From Priestia megaterium (GTDB lineage Bacteria; Bacillota; Bacilli; Bacillales; Bacillaceae_H), in contig NZ_CP023317.1 in the NCBI RefSeq assembly GCF_009497655.1, positions 4,555,501-4,619,500 of the forward strand: a stretch of 64,000 bases of DNA, read 5' to 3'. The position numbers were made by a program, and so were the translations under genes. The notes below the pieces were generated by a model. The model searched no databases, was not told the origin of the DNA, and worked only from the letters and a program-made list of their open reading frames with translations. Every line of letters starts with the position of its first letter. Position 1 is the first letter of the stretch. This document shows positions 19,139-27,460 of the stretch, one piece after another.

Positions 19139-20137
19139 TTATTTTGTTGATTGTCTGAACTCGATGCGGTGAGGAAGCTGTACAATGCTGCTGTCTACCG
19201 TTTCTTTGTTCATGTATTTCGTTAAGAGACGCATCGCTACTGCACCAATATCATACATTGGCTGTACAACAGATGTTAACTGAGGACGAACCATTGTTGA
19301 AAGTCTTGTGTTATCAAAACCGATAACTTCTAGATCGTTTGGTACATTCAACCTGCGATCTTGTGCCCCGTGAATAACGCCTAATGCCATTTCATCCGTT
19401 CCAACGAAAATAGCAGTTGGCTTTTCATCTTCTTCTAATAGTTTTTCAACTGCTTCAATACCTGAATCGTACGTGTAGTCTCCTTCTACAATATAAGAAT
19501 CGCGTACAGGCAATCCGCTTTCAGTAAGAGCACGCTTGTACCCTTTTACTTTTTTCGCATGATTGATCGGTTCTTCTAGCGTACCTGAAACGAATGCAAT
19601 ATTTTTATGACCGCTGTCAATTAGTGATTGCACTGCATCAAAAGCTGCTTGTTCATAATCAATAGTTACAGATGGGATTTGGTTAGTTGATTCGATTGAT
19701 GCTGCAAGTACAACTGGAACCGGTGATTTTTTTAACTCTTCTACGTGTTCTTCCGTTACATTCCCACTCATGAAGATGATTCCGTCTACTTGTTTACCAA
19801 GCATGTTATTTAAAAGATGAAGTTCTTTATCTTGATTTTGGTCGGAGTTACTTAAGATGATATTATACTTGTACATTGTTGCAATATCTTCGATTCCACG
19901 CGCTAACTCTGCATAGAAAATATTTGAAATATCAGGAATGATAACTCCTACTGTCGTTGTTTTTTTACTGGCTAATCCACGCGCTACTGCGTTCGGACGA
20001 TAGCCTAGTCTTTCAATTGTTTCTAATACTTTTTTTCTAGTTGATGGTTTTACATTTGGATTTCCGTTTACCACACGAGAAACCGTTGCCATCGACACGC
20101 TTGCTTCCCTTGCTACATCATAAATTGTTACGTTCAC
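19139..20137 (-). CDS. ccpA: catabolite control protein A
   Basis: CcpA is the LacI-family master regulator of carbon catabolite control; with HPr-Ser-P it binds cre sites. The 332-residue protein has the helix-turn-helix at residues 3-25 ([20 protein letters not shown]), hinge and periplasmic-binding-protein-like core. It matches my recollection of B. megaterium CcpA almost completely, with perhaps two substitutions near residues 265-275 ([12 protein letters not shown]). Start is GTG at 20135-20137 with AAGGAGTG upstream; the frame open to 20146 starts inside that site. Two cre sites in this window are likely targets. Confidence 0.98.
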   Translation of the reverse strand: MNVTIYDVAREASVSMATVSRVVNGNPNVKPSTRKKVLETIERLGYRPNAVARGLASKKTTTVGVIIPDISNIFYAELARGIEDIATMYKYNIILSNSDQNQDKELHLLNNMLGKQVDGIIFMSGNVTEEHVEELKKSPVPVVLAASIESTNQIPSVTIDYEQAAFDAVQSLIDSGHKNIAFVSGTLEEPINHAKKVKGYKRALTESGLPVRDSYIVEGDYTYDSGIEAVEKLLEEDEKPTAIFVGTDEMALGVIHGAQDRRLNVPNDLEVIGFDNTRLSTMVRPQLTSVVQPMYDIGAVAMRLLTKYMNKETVDSSIVQLPHRIEFRQSTK

Positions 20138-20696
20138 AACAAACACTCCTTATCGAAAAACATTTCGTTTATTTTATCCTTATTTCATTTCTTGTATTTA
20201 CGTATATAAATCCATCTTCCTTTATAGAATGGCTATTTCTAGCTCCTTCACTCTTACATACAGCTTAGATACCCTGTATGCATCTAAATCATTCCTGTTA
20301 TGCCCTTATTATTACGTGTGCAAAGACAATTTTACCAGTTTATATGTAACAATGTAAAAGACGGTGTATAGTAAGTAAATAAAAAAAGTGAATCGCGAAT
20401 TTATATCATATGCACTCACAGAATGATAGCGAATATCTGTAACTACTATACGATACTATGTGCTTCACCGCAACGTATTTACCGCCTTTTTCCGACAAGT
20501 TTCACGAGAATTTCATAAATTCTTGTTTTTTGGATTTGCACTTATTCTTTCCTATTTTGACAAAAGTTATCGACTGTTTTCAAAATACGTGATAATTTCG
20601 CTTATCTTTATTATAACGAAAGGCAAACAAGCTTGAAACCATTAAGTGCCTCAAACTTGTCATAAAAGTATACGAATTTTTCTTTTTTACGTTTTT
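20138..20696. other. 559-base intergenic region upstream of ccpA
   Basis: No open frame here looks like a gene. The minus strand has a possible promoter (next entry). A small hairpin (CATACAG...CTGTATG, about 20256-20279) lies in the untranslated leader. Near aroA, CAAGTTTGA/TCAAGCTTG (20628-20659) could be a weak aroA terminator. The length suggests a long ccpA leader or additional upstream promoters. Confidence 0.6.
20329..20358 (-). promoter_or_regulatory. possible ccpA promoter
   Basis: Minus-strand TTTACA (20353-20358), 18-base spacer and TAAAAT (20329-20334). It would leave a leader of about 185 bases. One of several A/T-rich possibilities. Confidence 0.35.
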
Positions 20697-21773
20697 TTAT
20701 AAATTTAAGTTACATATAGGTTTTAGCTGCTTCATAAATTCTGTAAATTGCGGAATATCCATTTGCTGAGCTGAGTCAGAAAGTGCTACCGCCGGATCTG
20801 GATGAACTTCTGCCATAATTCCATCCGCACCAATGGCAAGAGCCGCTTTAGCCGTTGGAACAAGCAAATCTCGTCTTCCTGTTGAATGCGTGACGTCGAC
20901 TAAAACAGGTAAATGAGTTTCTTGTTTTAAAATGGGAACGGCTGAAATATCCAGCGTATTTCGCGTTGCTCGCTCATACGTACGAATTCCTCGTTCACAC
21001 AAAATCAGCTGATCATTTCCTTTTGATACAATGTATTCAGCAGCATTAATAAACTCATCAATCGTAGCGGCTAAGCCCCGCTTTAATAAGACAGGCTTCT
21101 TCACCGCACCCGCTTCTTTTAACAGCTCAAAATTTTGCATATTACGAGCACCAATTTGAATCACATCTACGTATTCTACAGCTGTTTCAATATCAGCGGG
21201 GTCGACAATTTCACTAATAACGGCTAAATCATATTCGTCAGCTACTCTTTTTAAAATTTGTAGTCCTTCTAAGCCGAGGCCTTGAAAATCATAAGGAGAT
21301 GTTCTTGGCTTGTAGGCTCCGCCTCTAAGCATCCGCACACCCTGCTGCTTTACGGCTTTTGCTACGGCTGCTACTTGCTCATAGCTTTCAACGGAACAAG
21401 GTCCTGCTACAAAACGCTGAAGTCCGTCACCAATTGTTTCTCCTTTTACCGTAACGATTGTATTTTCCGGCTTCTTTTTACGGGATACAAGAAGTGCTTT
21501 ACGATGATCATCTTCTTGAAGCTCTAAATGAGCTTTGAAAATCTCTTTGAAAATATGTTGAAGCGTAGATGTTTGAAACGGTCCTTCATTCTTGCTTAAA
21601 ATCGCATCAAGCATTGCTCGTTCACGAACAGGGTCAAACCGTTTGGTTGACTGCATTCCTTTTAATTTTCCTATTTCTTGAACAAGCTCGCCTCGCTCAT
21701 TAATAAGCTTTAACAGTTTCATATTTACTTCGTCAATTTGAGATCGCAAATGCTGAAGATCTGAATTCGTCAT
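20697..21773 (-). CDS. aroA: bifunctional chorismate mutase / DAHP synthase
   Basis: The 358-residue protein fuses an AroQ-type chorismate mutase (about residues 1-85) to 3-deoxy-D-arabino-heptulosonate-7-phosphate synthase (about 105-355; [41 protein letters not shown]). It commits PEP and erythrose-4-P to aromatic synthesis, and the mutase part senses chorismate/prephenate for feedback. The frame runs to 21791, but GAAAGGGTGG fits the ATG at 21771-21773. B. subtilis calls this gene aroA (aroG in other species). Confidence 0.97.
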   Translation of the reverse strand: MTNSDLQHLRSQIDEVNMKLLKLINERGELVQEIGKLKGMQSTKRFDPVRERAMLDAILSKNEGPFQTSTLQHIFKEIFKAHLELQEDDHRKALLVSRKKKPENTIVTVKGETIGDGLQRFVAGPCSVESYEQVAAVAKAVKQQGVRMLRGGAYKPRTSPYDFQGLGLEGLQILKRVADEYDLAVISEIVDPADIETAVEYVDVIQIGARNMQNFELLKEAGAVKKPVLLKRGLAATIDEFINAAEYIVSKGNDQLILCERGIRTYERATRNTLDISAVPILKQETHLPVLVDVTHSTGRRDLLVPTAKAALAIGADGIMAEVHPDPAVALSDSAQQMDIPQFTEFMKQLKPICNLNL

Positions 21774-21937
21774 GTACGTCCACCCTTTCACTGATTTTAA
21801 AAAATCCGTTTAGCAGGGTTACTACATAAGATGATAGGTGATGGAGGATATATGTAAGGGGCTTCTCTGCTTTTATGTGCTAAACTACATCTATTGTACG
21901 AAAAAGTGGATGAAACCGCAATCAGCTTACAAAAAAA

Positions 21938-21996
21938 CCGAACGATTAATCGTTCGGATCTTCCTTCACCTAAACTGCTTTTGTACCAGCCTCTTT
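21938..21996 (-). repeat. repeat element C: single-ended copy with perfect palindrome, acting as ytxJ terminator
   Basis: Reading the minus strand from the ytxJ stop, AAAGAGGCTGGTACAAAAG (21978-21996) starts 3 bases after the stop codon and is followed by a perfect 20-base palindrome CCGAACGATT/AATCGTTCGG (21938-21957) and a T-run. The end sequence and the CGAACGAT stem are shared with element B at 53291-53525. No opposite terminal repeat is visible, so it is a partial or solo copy. Confidence 0.75.
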
Positions 21997-21999
21997 CAA

Positions 22000-22323
22000 T
22001 TAATGAGCTACATTTTTCGCTAATTCTTCTTCGTTAATGTTCCAGTGAGAAGCGTGCCACTTCACTTTTCCATCTTCAAACAGAAGCGCTTGAGGTGATT
22101 CATGCTTCACTTCATACGTTTCAGCAATATAGTTGGATACGTCTCGTGAATCTTGCACATGAAGATAATAAGAAGGAATGTCTTCATGACTAGAAGCAAA
22201 CGCTGAAAATGCCTCATGACCAGCTGCACTAATTGGACACGTCGTGCTGTGCTTTAAAAATAAAAAGCGATGGTTTTCCTTAATAACTTGTTCGAACTCT
22301 TCAACTGTTGAAATCTTTTTCAT
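22000..22323 (-). CDS. brxC: monothiol bacilliredoxin YtxJ (BrxC)
   Basis: A 107-residue thioredoxin-fold protein with the motif TCPIS, whose single cysteine defines the BrxC/YtxJ class. It removes bacillithiol from protein thiols after oxidative stress. Start is ATG 22321-22323; an in-frame GTG 9 bases upstream is part of the ribosome site (AAAGGGTG). In B. subtilis it is the last gene of the sigma-B operon ytxGHJ. Here a terminator and about 240 bases separate it from ytxH. Confidence 0.9.
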   Translation of the reverse strand: MKKISTVEEFEQVIKENHRFLFLKHSTTCPISAAGHEAFSAFASSHEDIPSYYLHVQDSRDVSNYIAETYEVKHESPQALLFEDGKVKWHASHWNINEEELAKNVAH

Positions 22324-22526
22324 TTTTTTCACCCTTTCTGTACTTACTCTTAAGTTTACATGGTTTGACCGTTTCCATACAAAAAGAGTGCTCAGCTTTA
22401 TGTATAATGCTAATGAATTTATTTATAAGGTGAAGTTATTTTCAGCATAGAAAGAAAAGAACTTGTTAAATTAAAATCCCTCTGATGAAACTAACATTTA
22501 CTTGCCGTTCAACCTAAATTACATAC

Positions 22527-22561
22527 AAAAAAAGCGTTCACCCTATAGGGTAAACGCTTTT
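22527..22561 (-). terminator. terminator of ytxH
   Basis: AAAAAAAGCGTT and ACCC pair with GGGT and AACGCTTTT. It lies directly after ytxH and before ytxJ on the minus strand. Confidence 0.85.
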
Positions 22562-22570
22562 GATTCTTTA

Positions 22571-23026
22571 TTATGGTCGTGGCACTGTGCTTTCCACTTC
22601 ATCTAATGCTTTTTGAGCTTCTGTTAGCTTCTGTTGAACGTCTTCGTTGCTTTGAGACTCCACTTCATCAGCAAGCACTTCTAAGCTCGTTGGAGGTAAT
22701 GCTTCGTGTTCAGGATCTACTTTACGGAAGTTTTTCACTTTGTCCACTACTTGTGAAGATTGCTCAGATAATGTTTGTGATAAACCAGCCGTTTTTTCTT
22801 TAGCCGTTTGAGCAAACCCTTGTCCTTTTTCAACAGCGCTGTTTTTCGCTTGCTCTGTTTTTAAACGAACGTAAGCTGCCTGCTCATTTAAATCCGAACG
22901 GAACTCTTTACCTGATTTTGGAGCAAGTAATAATGCCGTTGCAGCTCCTACAACTCCTCCAATCACTGTTCCTACTAAAAAGCCTTTATTTGAAGTGTTG
23001 TTTGGTTTATTTGGTTTGTTTGACAT
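22571..23026 (-). CDS. ytxH: general stress protein YtxH
   Basis: A 151-residue YtxH/Gvp-plasmid-like protein. After a short polar N terminus there is one glycine/alanine-rich membrane segment (GFLVGTVIGGVVGAATALLL, residues 15-34) followed by the conserved APKSGKEFR turn and a long helical, charged tail. Function is unknown; B. subtilis ytxH is in the sigma-B general stress regulon. It begins 27 bases after ytxG with AAAGGAGGAG, so they are co-transcribed. Confidence 0.9.
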   Translation of the reverse strand: MSNKPNKPNNTSNKGFLVGTVIGGVVGAATALLLAPKSGKEFRSDLNEQAAYVRLKTEQAKNSAVEKGQGFAQTAKEKTAGLSQTLSEQSSQVVDKVKNFRKVDPEHEALPPTSLEVLADEVESQSNEDVQQKLTEAQKALDEVESTVPRP

Positions 23027-23053
23027 ATGCGTCTCCTCCTTTAAAGTTCATCC

Positions 23054-23539
23054 TTATGAAAATGAGCGTGAGCGTTGAACCGCTTTTTCTTTTACTTCAA
23101 CAGGTACAGGCTCCGCGTCAATTTTTTTCTGTTTTCTTAATTTTATACGTTCCCATACGTCTAATGCAACATTGCTCCATTGAACGACTTGAGCAACAGT
23201 TTCTTTATTTTCTTCTACTTTCTCTGAAACGCTTGATGATACGCTTTTAATCGACTTATTTAGGTCTTGGATTGAGTCACCTACGCCTTTAACAGAATCC
23301 ACGACTGTGTTCAGCGCTTCGGATTTACGCTGAATATCTTCAGCTAACAGATTAGTCTTATGTAAAAGTGCAGTTGTTTCAGCTGTGATTCCTGTCATTT
23401 GCTTTTCTACACCGTCTAAAGTACCTGCCACTGAATTTAATGTGTGCTGAACGGATTTCAATGTTTTTGACACGGAAACCACCAGGTAAAAAATCGCAAT
23501 GGCAACAATAGCAGCGCTTAAATAAAGAATAATAACCAT
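23054..23539 (-). CDS. ytxG: general stress protein YtxG (DUF948)
   Basis: A 161-residue protein with an N-terminal membrane anchor (about residues 2-22) and a long coiled-coil domain typical of DUF948; the C-terminal part is basic. Function unknown. First gene of the sigma-B operon; a well-formed sigma-B promoter lies 44 bases upstream. Confidence 0.9.
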   Translation of the reverse strand: MVIILYLSAAIVAIAIFYLVVSVSKTLKSVQHTLNSVAGTLDGVEKQMTGITAETTALLHKTNLLAEDIQRKSEALNTVVDSVKGVGDSIQDLNKSIKSVSSSVSEKVEENKETVAQVVQWSNVALDVWERIKLRKQKKIDAEPVPVEVKEKAVQRSRSFS

Positions 23540-23582
23540 CTGTGCAAGGCACCTCCTATTTTCATCTCTCTTGTTATAACTA

Positions 23583-23608
23583 CTTTCCCAATTTTATAAA
23601 CAATTAAA
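23583..23608 (-). promoter_or_regulatory. sigma-B promoter of ytxGH
   Basis: Minus-strand GTTTAA (23603-23608), 14-base spacer, GGGAAA (23583-23588). This fits the Bacillus sigma-B consensus GTTTNN-N12-14-GGGWAW. The operon is a known general-stress operon in B. subtilis. Confidence 0.85.
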
Positions 23609-23821
23609 CCTTCTATTCCCTATAGACTCTTTAACTTTACCATATTCTCTCTGCATTTATTCATAAAAAGGGAAGATTGCTACATTATTTCGCGATATAT
23701 GAGTTATTTCCCTTCCTAAAGAAAAAAAGGATTTTAAAGCATAAAAACAAACAAAATAAGCTCAGTGGGGTACAATAGAAAGTGAATCATCAATCATTGT
23801 TATTTTAAGGAGGCACTATTT

Positions 23822-24937
23822 ATGAAAGACCCTAGAATTGCAACATTAGCTAAAAATTTAATTAATTATTCTGTTCGCCTTCAAAAAGGAGAAAAAGTAT
23901 TAATCGAAAACTTTGGACTTCAGCGCGAGCTTGTGACAGCACTTGTAGATGAAGCGTACAAGGCCAGTGGCTACCCGTTTGTACTGCTAAAAGATCATTC
24001 GGTAGACCGAGCTCTTTTAAACGGTGCACAAGAAGAGCAGTACAATATGATGGCAGACTTCGAAGCAAATGTGATGAAAGAAATGGATGCTTATATTGGC
24101 TTACGTTCTGGTTCAAACATTTTTGAACAATCAGATGTTCCGGCAGATAAAATGAAAATCCAAGGGAATACGATCGGTAAAAAAGTACATAGAGAAATTC
24201 GCGTTCCAAAAACAAAATGGGTCGTTCTTCGCTACCCAAACGATTCAATGGCGCAGCTTGCTAAAATGAGTACAGAAGCATTTGAAGATTTTTATTTTGA
24301 TGTATGCAACTTAGACTATGGCAAAATGAGCAAAGCGATGGATGCTTTAGTTGAGCTCATGAACCGTACGGACAAAGTGCGTTTAACGGGTGAGAATACA
24401 GACTTAACGTTCTCTATTAAAGATATTCCTGCAGTGAAGTGTGCCGGAGAAATGAATATTCCGGACGGTGAAGTATACACGGCTCCTGTACGTGATTCTG
24501 TAAACGGAACAATTTCTTACAACACTCCTTCTAACTATCAAGGCTTTACGTTTGAGAATGTATCCTTAACATTTAAAAACGGTAAAATTGTTGAAGCAAC
24601 CGCTAATGATACAGAACGCATCAACGGCATTTTTGATACAGATGAAGGCGCTCGTTTTGTTGGCGAATTTGCGATTGGCGTAAATCCGTATATTCAACAT
24701 CCAATGCAAGACATTTTATTTGATGAAAAAATTGACGGAAGCTTCCACTTCACTCCTGGCGAGTGCTACGAAGATGCGTATAACGGAAACAAGTCAAATA
24801 TTCACTGGGATATGGTGATGATTCAGCGCCCAGAATACGGTGGCGGTGAGATTTATTTCGATGACGTGTTGATTCGTAAAGACGGGCTATTTGTCATTGA
24901 AGAATTAAAAGCGTTAAACCCTGAAAATTTAAAATGA
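23822..24937 (+). CDS. M29-family metalloaminopeptidase (AmpS-like)
   Basis: A 371-residue peptidase of family M29 (thermophilic/AmpS aminopeptidases), which remove N-terminal residues from peptides using two metal ions. Family metal-ligand regions appear as GEMNIPDGEVYTAP, EGARFVGEFAIG, FTPGECYEDAYNG and SNIHWDMVMI. The best-known members have about 410 residues; this shorter form is in the lower range but all motifs are present. AAGGAGGC precedes the ATG. B. subtilis has no such gene between ytxG and murC, so it is an insertion or a retained gene relative to that genome. Confidence 0.9.
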   Translation: MKDPRIATLAKNLINYSVRLQKGEKVLIENFGLQRELVTALVDEAYKASGYPFVLLKDHSVDRALLNGAQEEQYNMMADFEANVMKEMDAYIGLRSGSNIFEQSDVPADKMKIQGNTIGKKVHREIRVPKTKWVVLRYPNDSMAQLAKMSTEAFEDFYFDVCNLDYGKMSKAMDALVELMNRTDKVRLTGENTDLTFSIKDIPAVKCAGEMNIPDGEVYTAPVRDSVNGTISYNTPSNYQGFTFENVSLTFKNGKIVEATANDTERINGIFDTDEGARFVGEFAIGVNPYIQHPMQDILFDEKIDGSFHFTPGECYEDAYNGNKSNIHWDMVMIQRPEYGGGEIYFDDVLIRKDGLFVIEELKALNPENLK

Positions 24938-24947
24938 GTTTTGAAAT

Positions 24948-24981
24948 AAAAAAAAGGCACTCAGAAGAGTGCCTCTTTTTT
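24948..24981. terminator. shared bidirectional terminator M29 peptidase/murC
   Basis: GGCACT, loop CAGA, AGAGTGCC flanked by A- and T-runs; it reaches the murC stop codon. Confidence 0.85.
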
Positions 24982-26281
24982 ATGATACGGTTTGCTGATA
25001 TAGTTTTTCAAACTTTTGAATGTCTCCAGCACCCATAAATACTAATACAGCTTCATTATGGTCTTTTAACGATTCAATTGTTTCTTCATTAATTAATTCA
25101 GCTCCGCTGATTTTGCTTCGTAGATCTTCAATTGATAATTTACCTTGATGCTCACGGGCTGATCCAAAAATGTCACATAGATATACTTTATCAGCGTGCT
25201 GTAAGCTTGCTGCAAAGTCCTCTAAGAACGTTTGTGTACGCGTAAACGTATGCGGTTGGAAAACAGCCACAACTTCACGGTTTGGATACTTTTGACGAGC
25301 AGCTGAAATCGTTGCATTAATTTCCGTTGGATGGTGTGCATAATCATCGATTAGCACTTGTTTGCCAACGTTCTTTTCGCTGAAACGACGCTTTACACCT
25401 TGATATGTTTTAAAACGCTCTTGCAGCACAGCAACGTCAATTTCTTCATAATGACAAAGTGCAATAACGGAAAGTGCATTTAAGATGTTATGGTCGCCAT
25501 ACCCTGGAATCTCAAATGATGCGTGGAATGTATTTCGAACGAACACGTCAAATGTTGTGCCTGTTGTGCTTTTTACGATATTACGTGCTTGGAAATCATT
25601 TTCTTCGCCTAATCCGTAATAAAGAACAGGTACCTTCGCTTGAATTTGCTGCAGATGTTCATCGTCTCCACAGGCAATAATTCCTTTTTTGACTTGAAGT
25701 GCCATCTCTTGGAACGCGCTGAATACATCATCGATATTGGCAAAATAATCAGGGTGATCAAAATCAATATTCGTCATAATTGCATAGTCTGGCGTATAAG
25801 ATAAGAAGTGGCGGCGATACTCACATGCCTCAAACGCAAAATACTTGCTGTCTTTTACACCTTTACCCGTACCGTCTCCAATTAAATATGAAGTAGGTTC
25901 AGCTCCTTGAATCACATGCGCTAACATACCCGTTGTGGATGTTTTTCCGTGTGCTCCTGTTACGGCTACACTCGTATACTGTTTCATAAAGTCACCTAAG
26001 AAACGGTGATAGCGTACAAGCTTGACTCCTTCTTTTGAAGCTGCTTCTGCAATTTCTTCATGCGTATCAGGAAAAGCATTTCCTGCAATTACAGTCATGC
26101 CGTCTTTAATATTATTTTTATCAAATGGTAAAACAGGAATTCCCTGCTGTTCTAGTGCTTTTTGCGTAAAAATTTCTTTTTCAATATCCGATCCTTGAAC
26201 TTGAAAGCCCATATCGTTTAGGATTTGCGCAAGCGCACTCATTCCTGTTCCTTTAATACCTACAAAATGGTAAACTGTCAT
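24980..26281 (-). CDS. murC: UDP-N-acetylmuramate:L-alanine ligase
   Basis: MurC adds the first amino acid (L-Ala) to UDP-MurNAc in peptidoglycan synthesis. The 433-residue protein has the nucleotide-binding start [14 protein letters not shown], the ATP loop [11 protein letters not shown] (near residue 110), and the Mur motif [11 protein letters not shown]. Start is ATG 26279-26281 with GGAGGTTC upstream; the frame open to 26299 would begin inside this site. Confidence 0.97.
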   Translation of the reverse strand: MTVYHFVGIKGTGMSALAQILNDMGFQVQGSDIEKEIFTQKALEQQGIPVLPFDKNNIKDGMTVIAGNAFPDTHEEIAEAASKEGVKLVRYHRFLGDFMKQYTSVAVTGAHGKTSTTGMLAHVIQGAEPTSYLIGDGTGKGVKDSKYFAFEACEYRRHFLSYTPDYAIMTNIDFDHPDYFANIDDVFSAFQEMALQVKKGIIACGDDEHLQQIQAKVPVLYYGLGEENDFQARNIVKSTTGTTFDVFVRNTFHASFEIPGYGDHNILNALSVIALCHYEEIDVAVLQERFKTYQGVKRRFSEKNVGKQVLIDDYAHHPTEINATISAARQKYPNREVVAVFQPHTFTRTQTFLEDFAASLQHADKVYLCDIFGSAREHQGKLSIEDLRSKISGAELINEETIESLKDHNEAVLVFMGAGDIQKFEKLYQQTVS

Positions 26282-26466
26282 ATAAAGAACCTCCAACATT
26301 CGTCTATCTGTAAGACAGTATATGACGGTTATCTAGAATTGCTCTTACAAACGTATATAAATGTCGTTTGATTGCTGATTTCACGATAACATTCGTACAT
26401 TATATCACTTCTTATAACATAACTCCATGACTCCATTTCTACTCTCTTCCCTTGCGAAACGGCCTT

Positions 26467-27120
26467 TTATTTTGGCTTCATCACATAGTATATAGCCTGA
26501 TGTTTTAAAAACGATCGCCATGTCATTGCATTTTTTTTGTCATTATATTGGGTTACTAACTGTTCAATGCGTTGTTTATGTCCTAAAAAGAAAGAGTCAA
26601 TTAACACGTCATATCCGATTGATTTTATTTTTCGAATCCAAATTACTTGTTGTTCCTCTAAATTTGCAAATCTTCCTCTTACATCTTTGATGATAACCTG
26701 CTCATTTGTCAATGGGGTATATCCTTTTAAGAAAAACGAATTAGGTACTTTAGACACAATAATTGGCTCTAGTACACTCGTCAAAAAAAAGGCTCCTTGA
26801 ATTAAAAACGACTCTGTTTTCTGCTTCGCCTGATCAGCTAAAAACAGCTGCAGCAGGGTTTTCCCCTGAATGGTTACATATTCAAATGCAAACCACTGAA
26901 AAAATAATTGTTCATGGGAATCAGATAGAGCCGCCTCATGAGGCAAGTTTACTAACTCTTTAAATAGATGTGAAGCCCGCACTTTTTCTCGTATATTCGT
27001 ATAGCGGTTCACAAAAAAGAAATATTGATTGTAAAAGTCGCAAATAGCATTATCAGACTGAAGCTGCTTTTGTTCACGAATTTCATTAAAGTTAATCAGT
27101 TCATGATTTTCTTCTGTCAT
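26467..27120 (-). CDS. hypothetical protein, orphan between sftA and murC
   Basis: A 217-residue soluble-looking protein that I do not recognise. It has no signal peptide or clear membrane segment. Its N-terminal third is rich in aromatic residues (FYNQYFFFVNRYTN), and the C terminus is basic (WRSFLKHQAIYYVMKPK). The central part (SFLIQGAFFLTSVLEP, about residues 104-120) is hydrophobic but broken. GTGAAGAG lies before the ATG and codon use is like its neighbours, so it is a real gene. It is oriented with murC (185-base gap) and could be co-regulated. Confidence 0.75.
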   Translation of the reverse strand: MTEENHELINFNEIREQKQLQSDNAICDFYNQYFFFVNRYTNIREKVRASHLFKELVNLPHEAALSDSHEQLFFQWFAFEYVTIQGKTLLQLFLADQAKQKTESFLIQGAFFLTSVLEPIIVSKVPNSFFLKGYTPLTNEQVIIKDVRGRFANLEEQQVIWIRKIKSIGYDVLIDSFFLGHKQRIEQLVTQYNDKKNAMTWRSFLKHQAIYYVMKPK

Positions 27121-27355
27121 TACTCTTCACTCGTACTCTAATTATTTTGGTTTGTCCTCTTTAAACGCCTTCAGCTCATATGTTTCAGCTGGTGAGAAAT
27201 GATAGCAAACTATCACATGCTAAAAAAGCAAAACACACATTATCCTTACATATAGTAAATCATTTTACTAGTTCTGACAAACCTTTTCCTTTTTTTCCTG
27301 ATGGATTTCTTCCAAAATCCCTACTCAAATTCTGTATAAACGAACTTAAAGCAGG

Positions 27356-27438
27356 AAAAAAAGAGGCGGCGGATACAGTGACAGAGCGTTAGCTCACATA
27401 AAGCTGTATCCTGCTGATTTTGCATAGCCTCTTTTTTT
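27356..27438 (-). terminator. nested multi-stem terminator of sftA
   Basis: Outer arms AAAAAAAGAGGC/GCCTCTTTTTTT enclose a second stem GGATACAG/CTGTATCC and an inner GAGC-GTTA-GCTC hairpin. It lies 23 bases after the sftA stop. The outer sequence AAAGAGGCT resembles the ends of repeat elements A-C. Confidence 0.75.
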
Positions 27439-27460
27439 AACCTACATGCAGAAAAACAGC

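Noticed and set aside
20628-20659. Terminator of aroA
   Set aside because: The stem is short with a 14-base loop and almost no T-run, so I did not list it as a separate feature.
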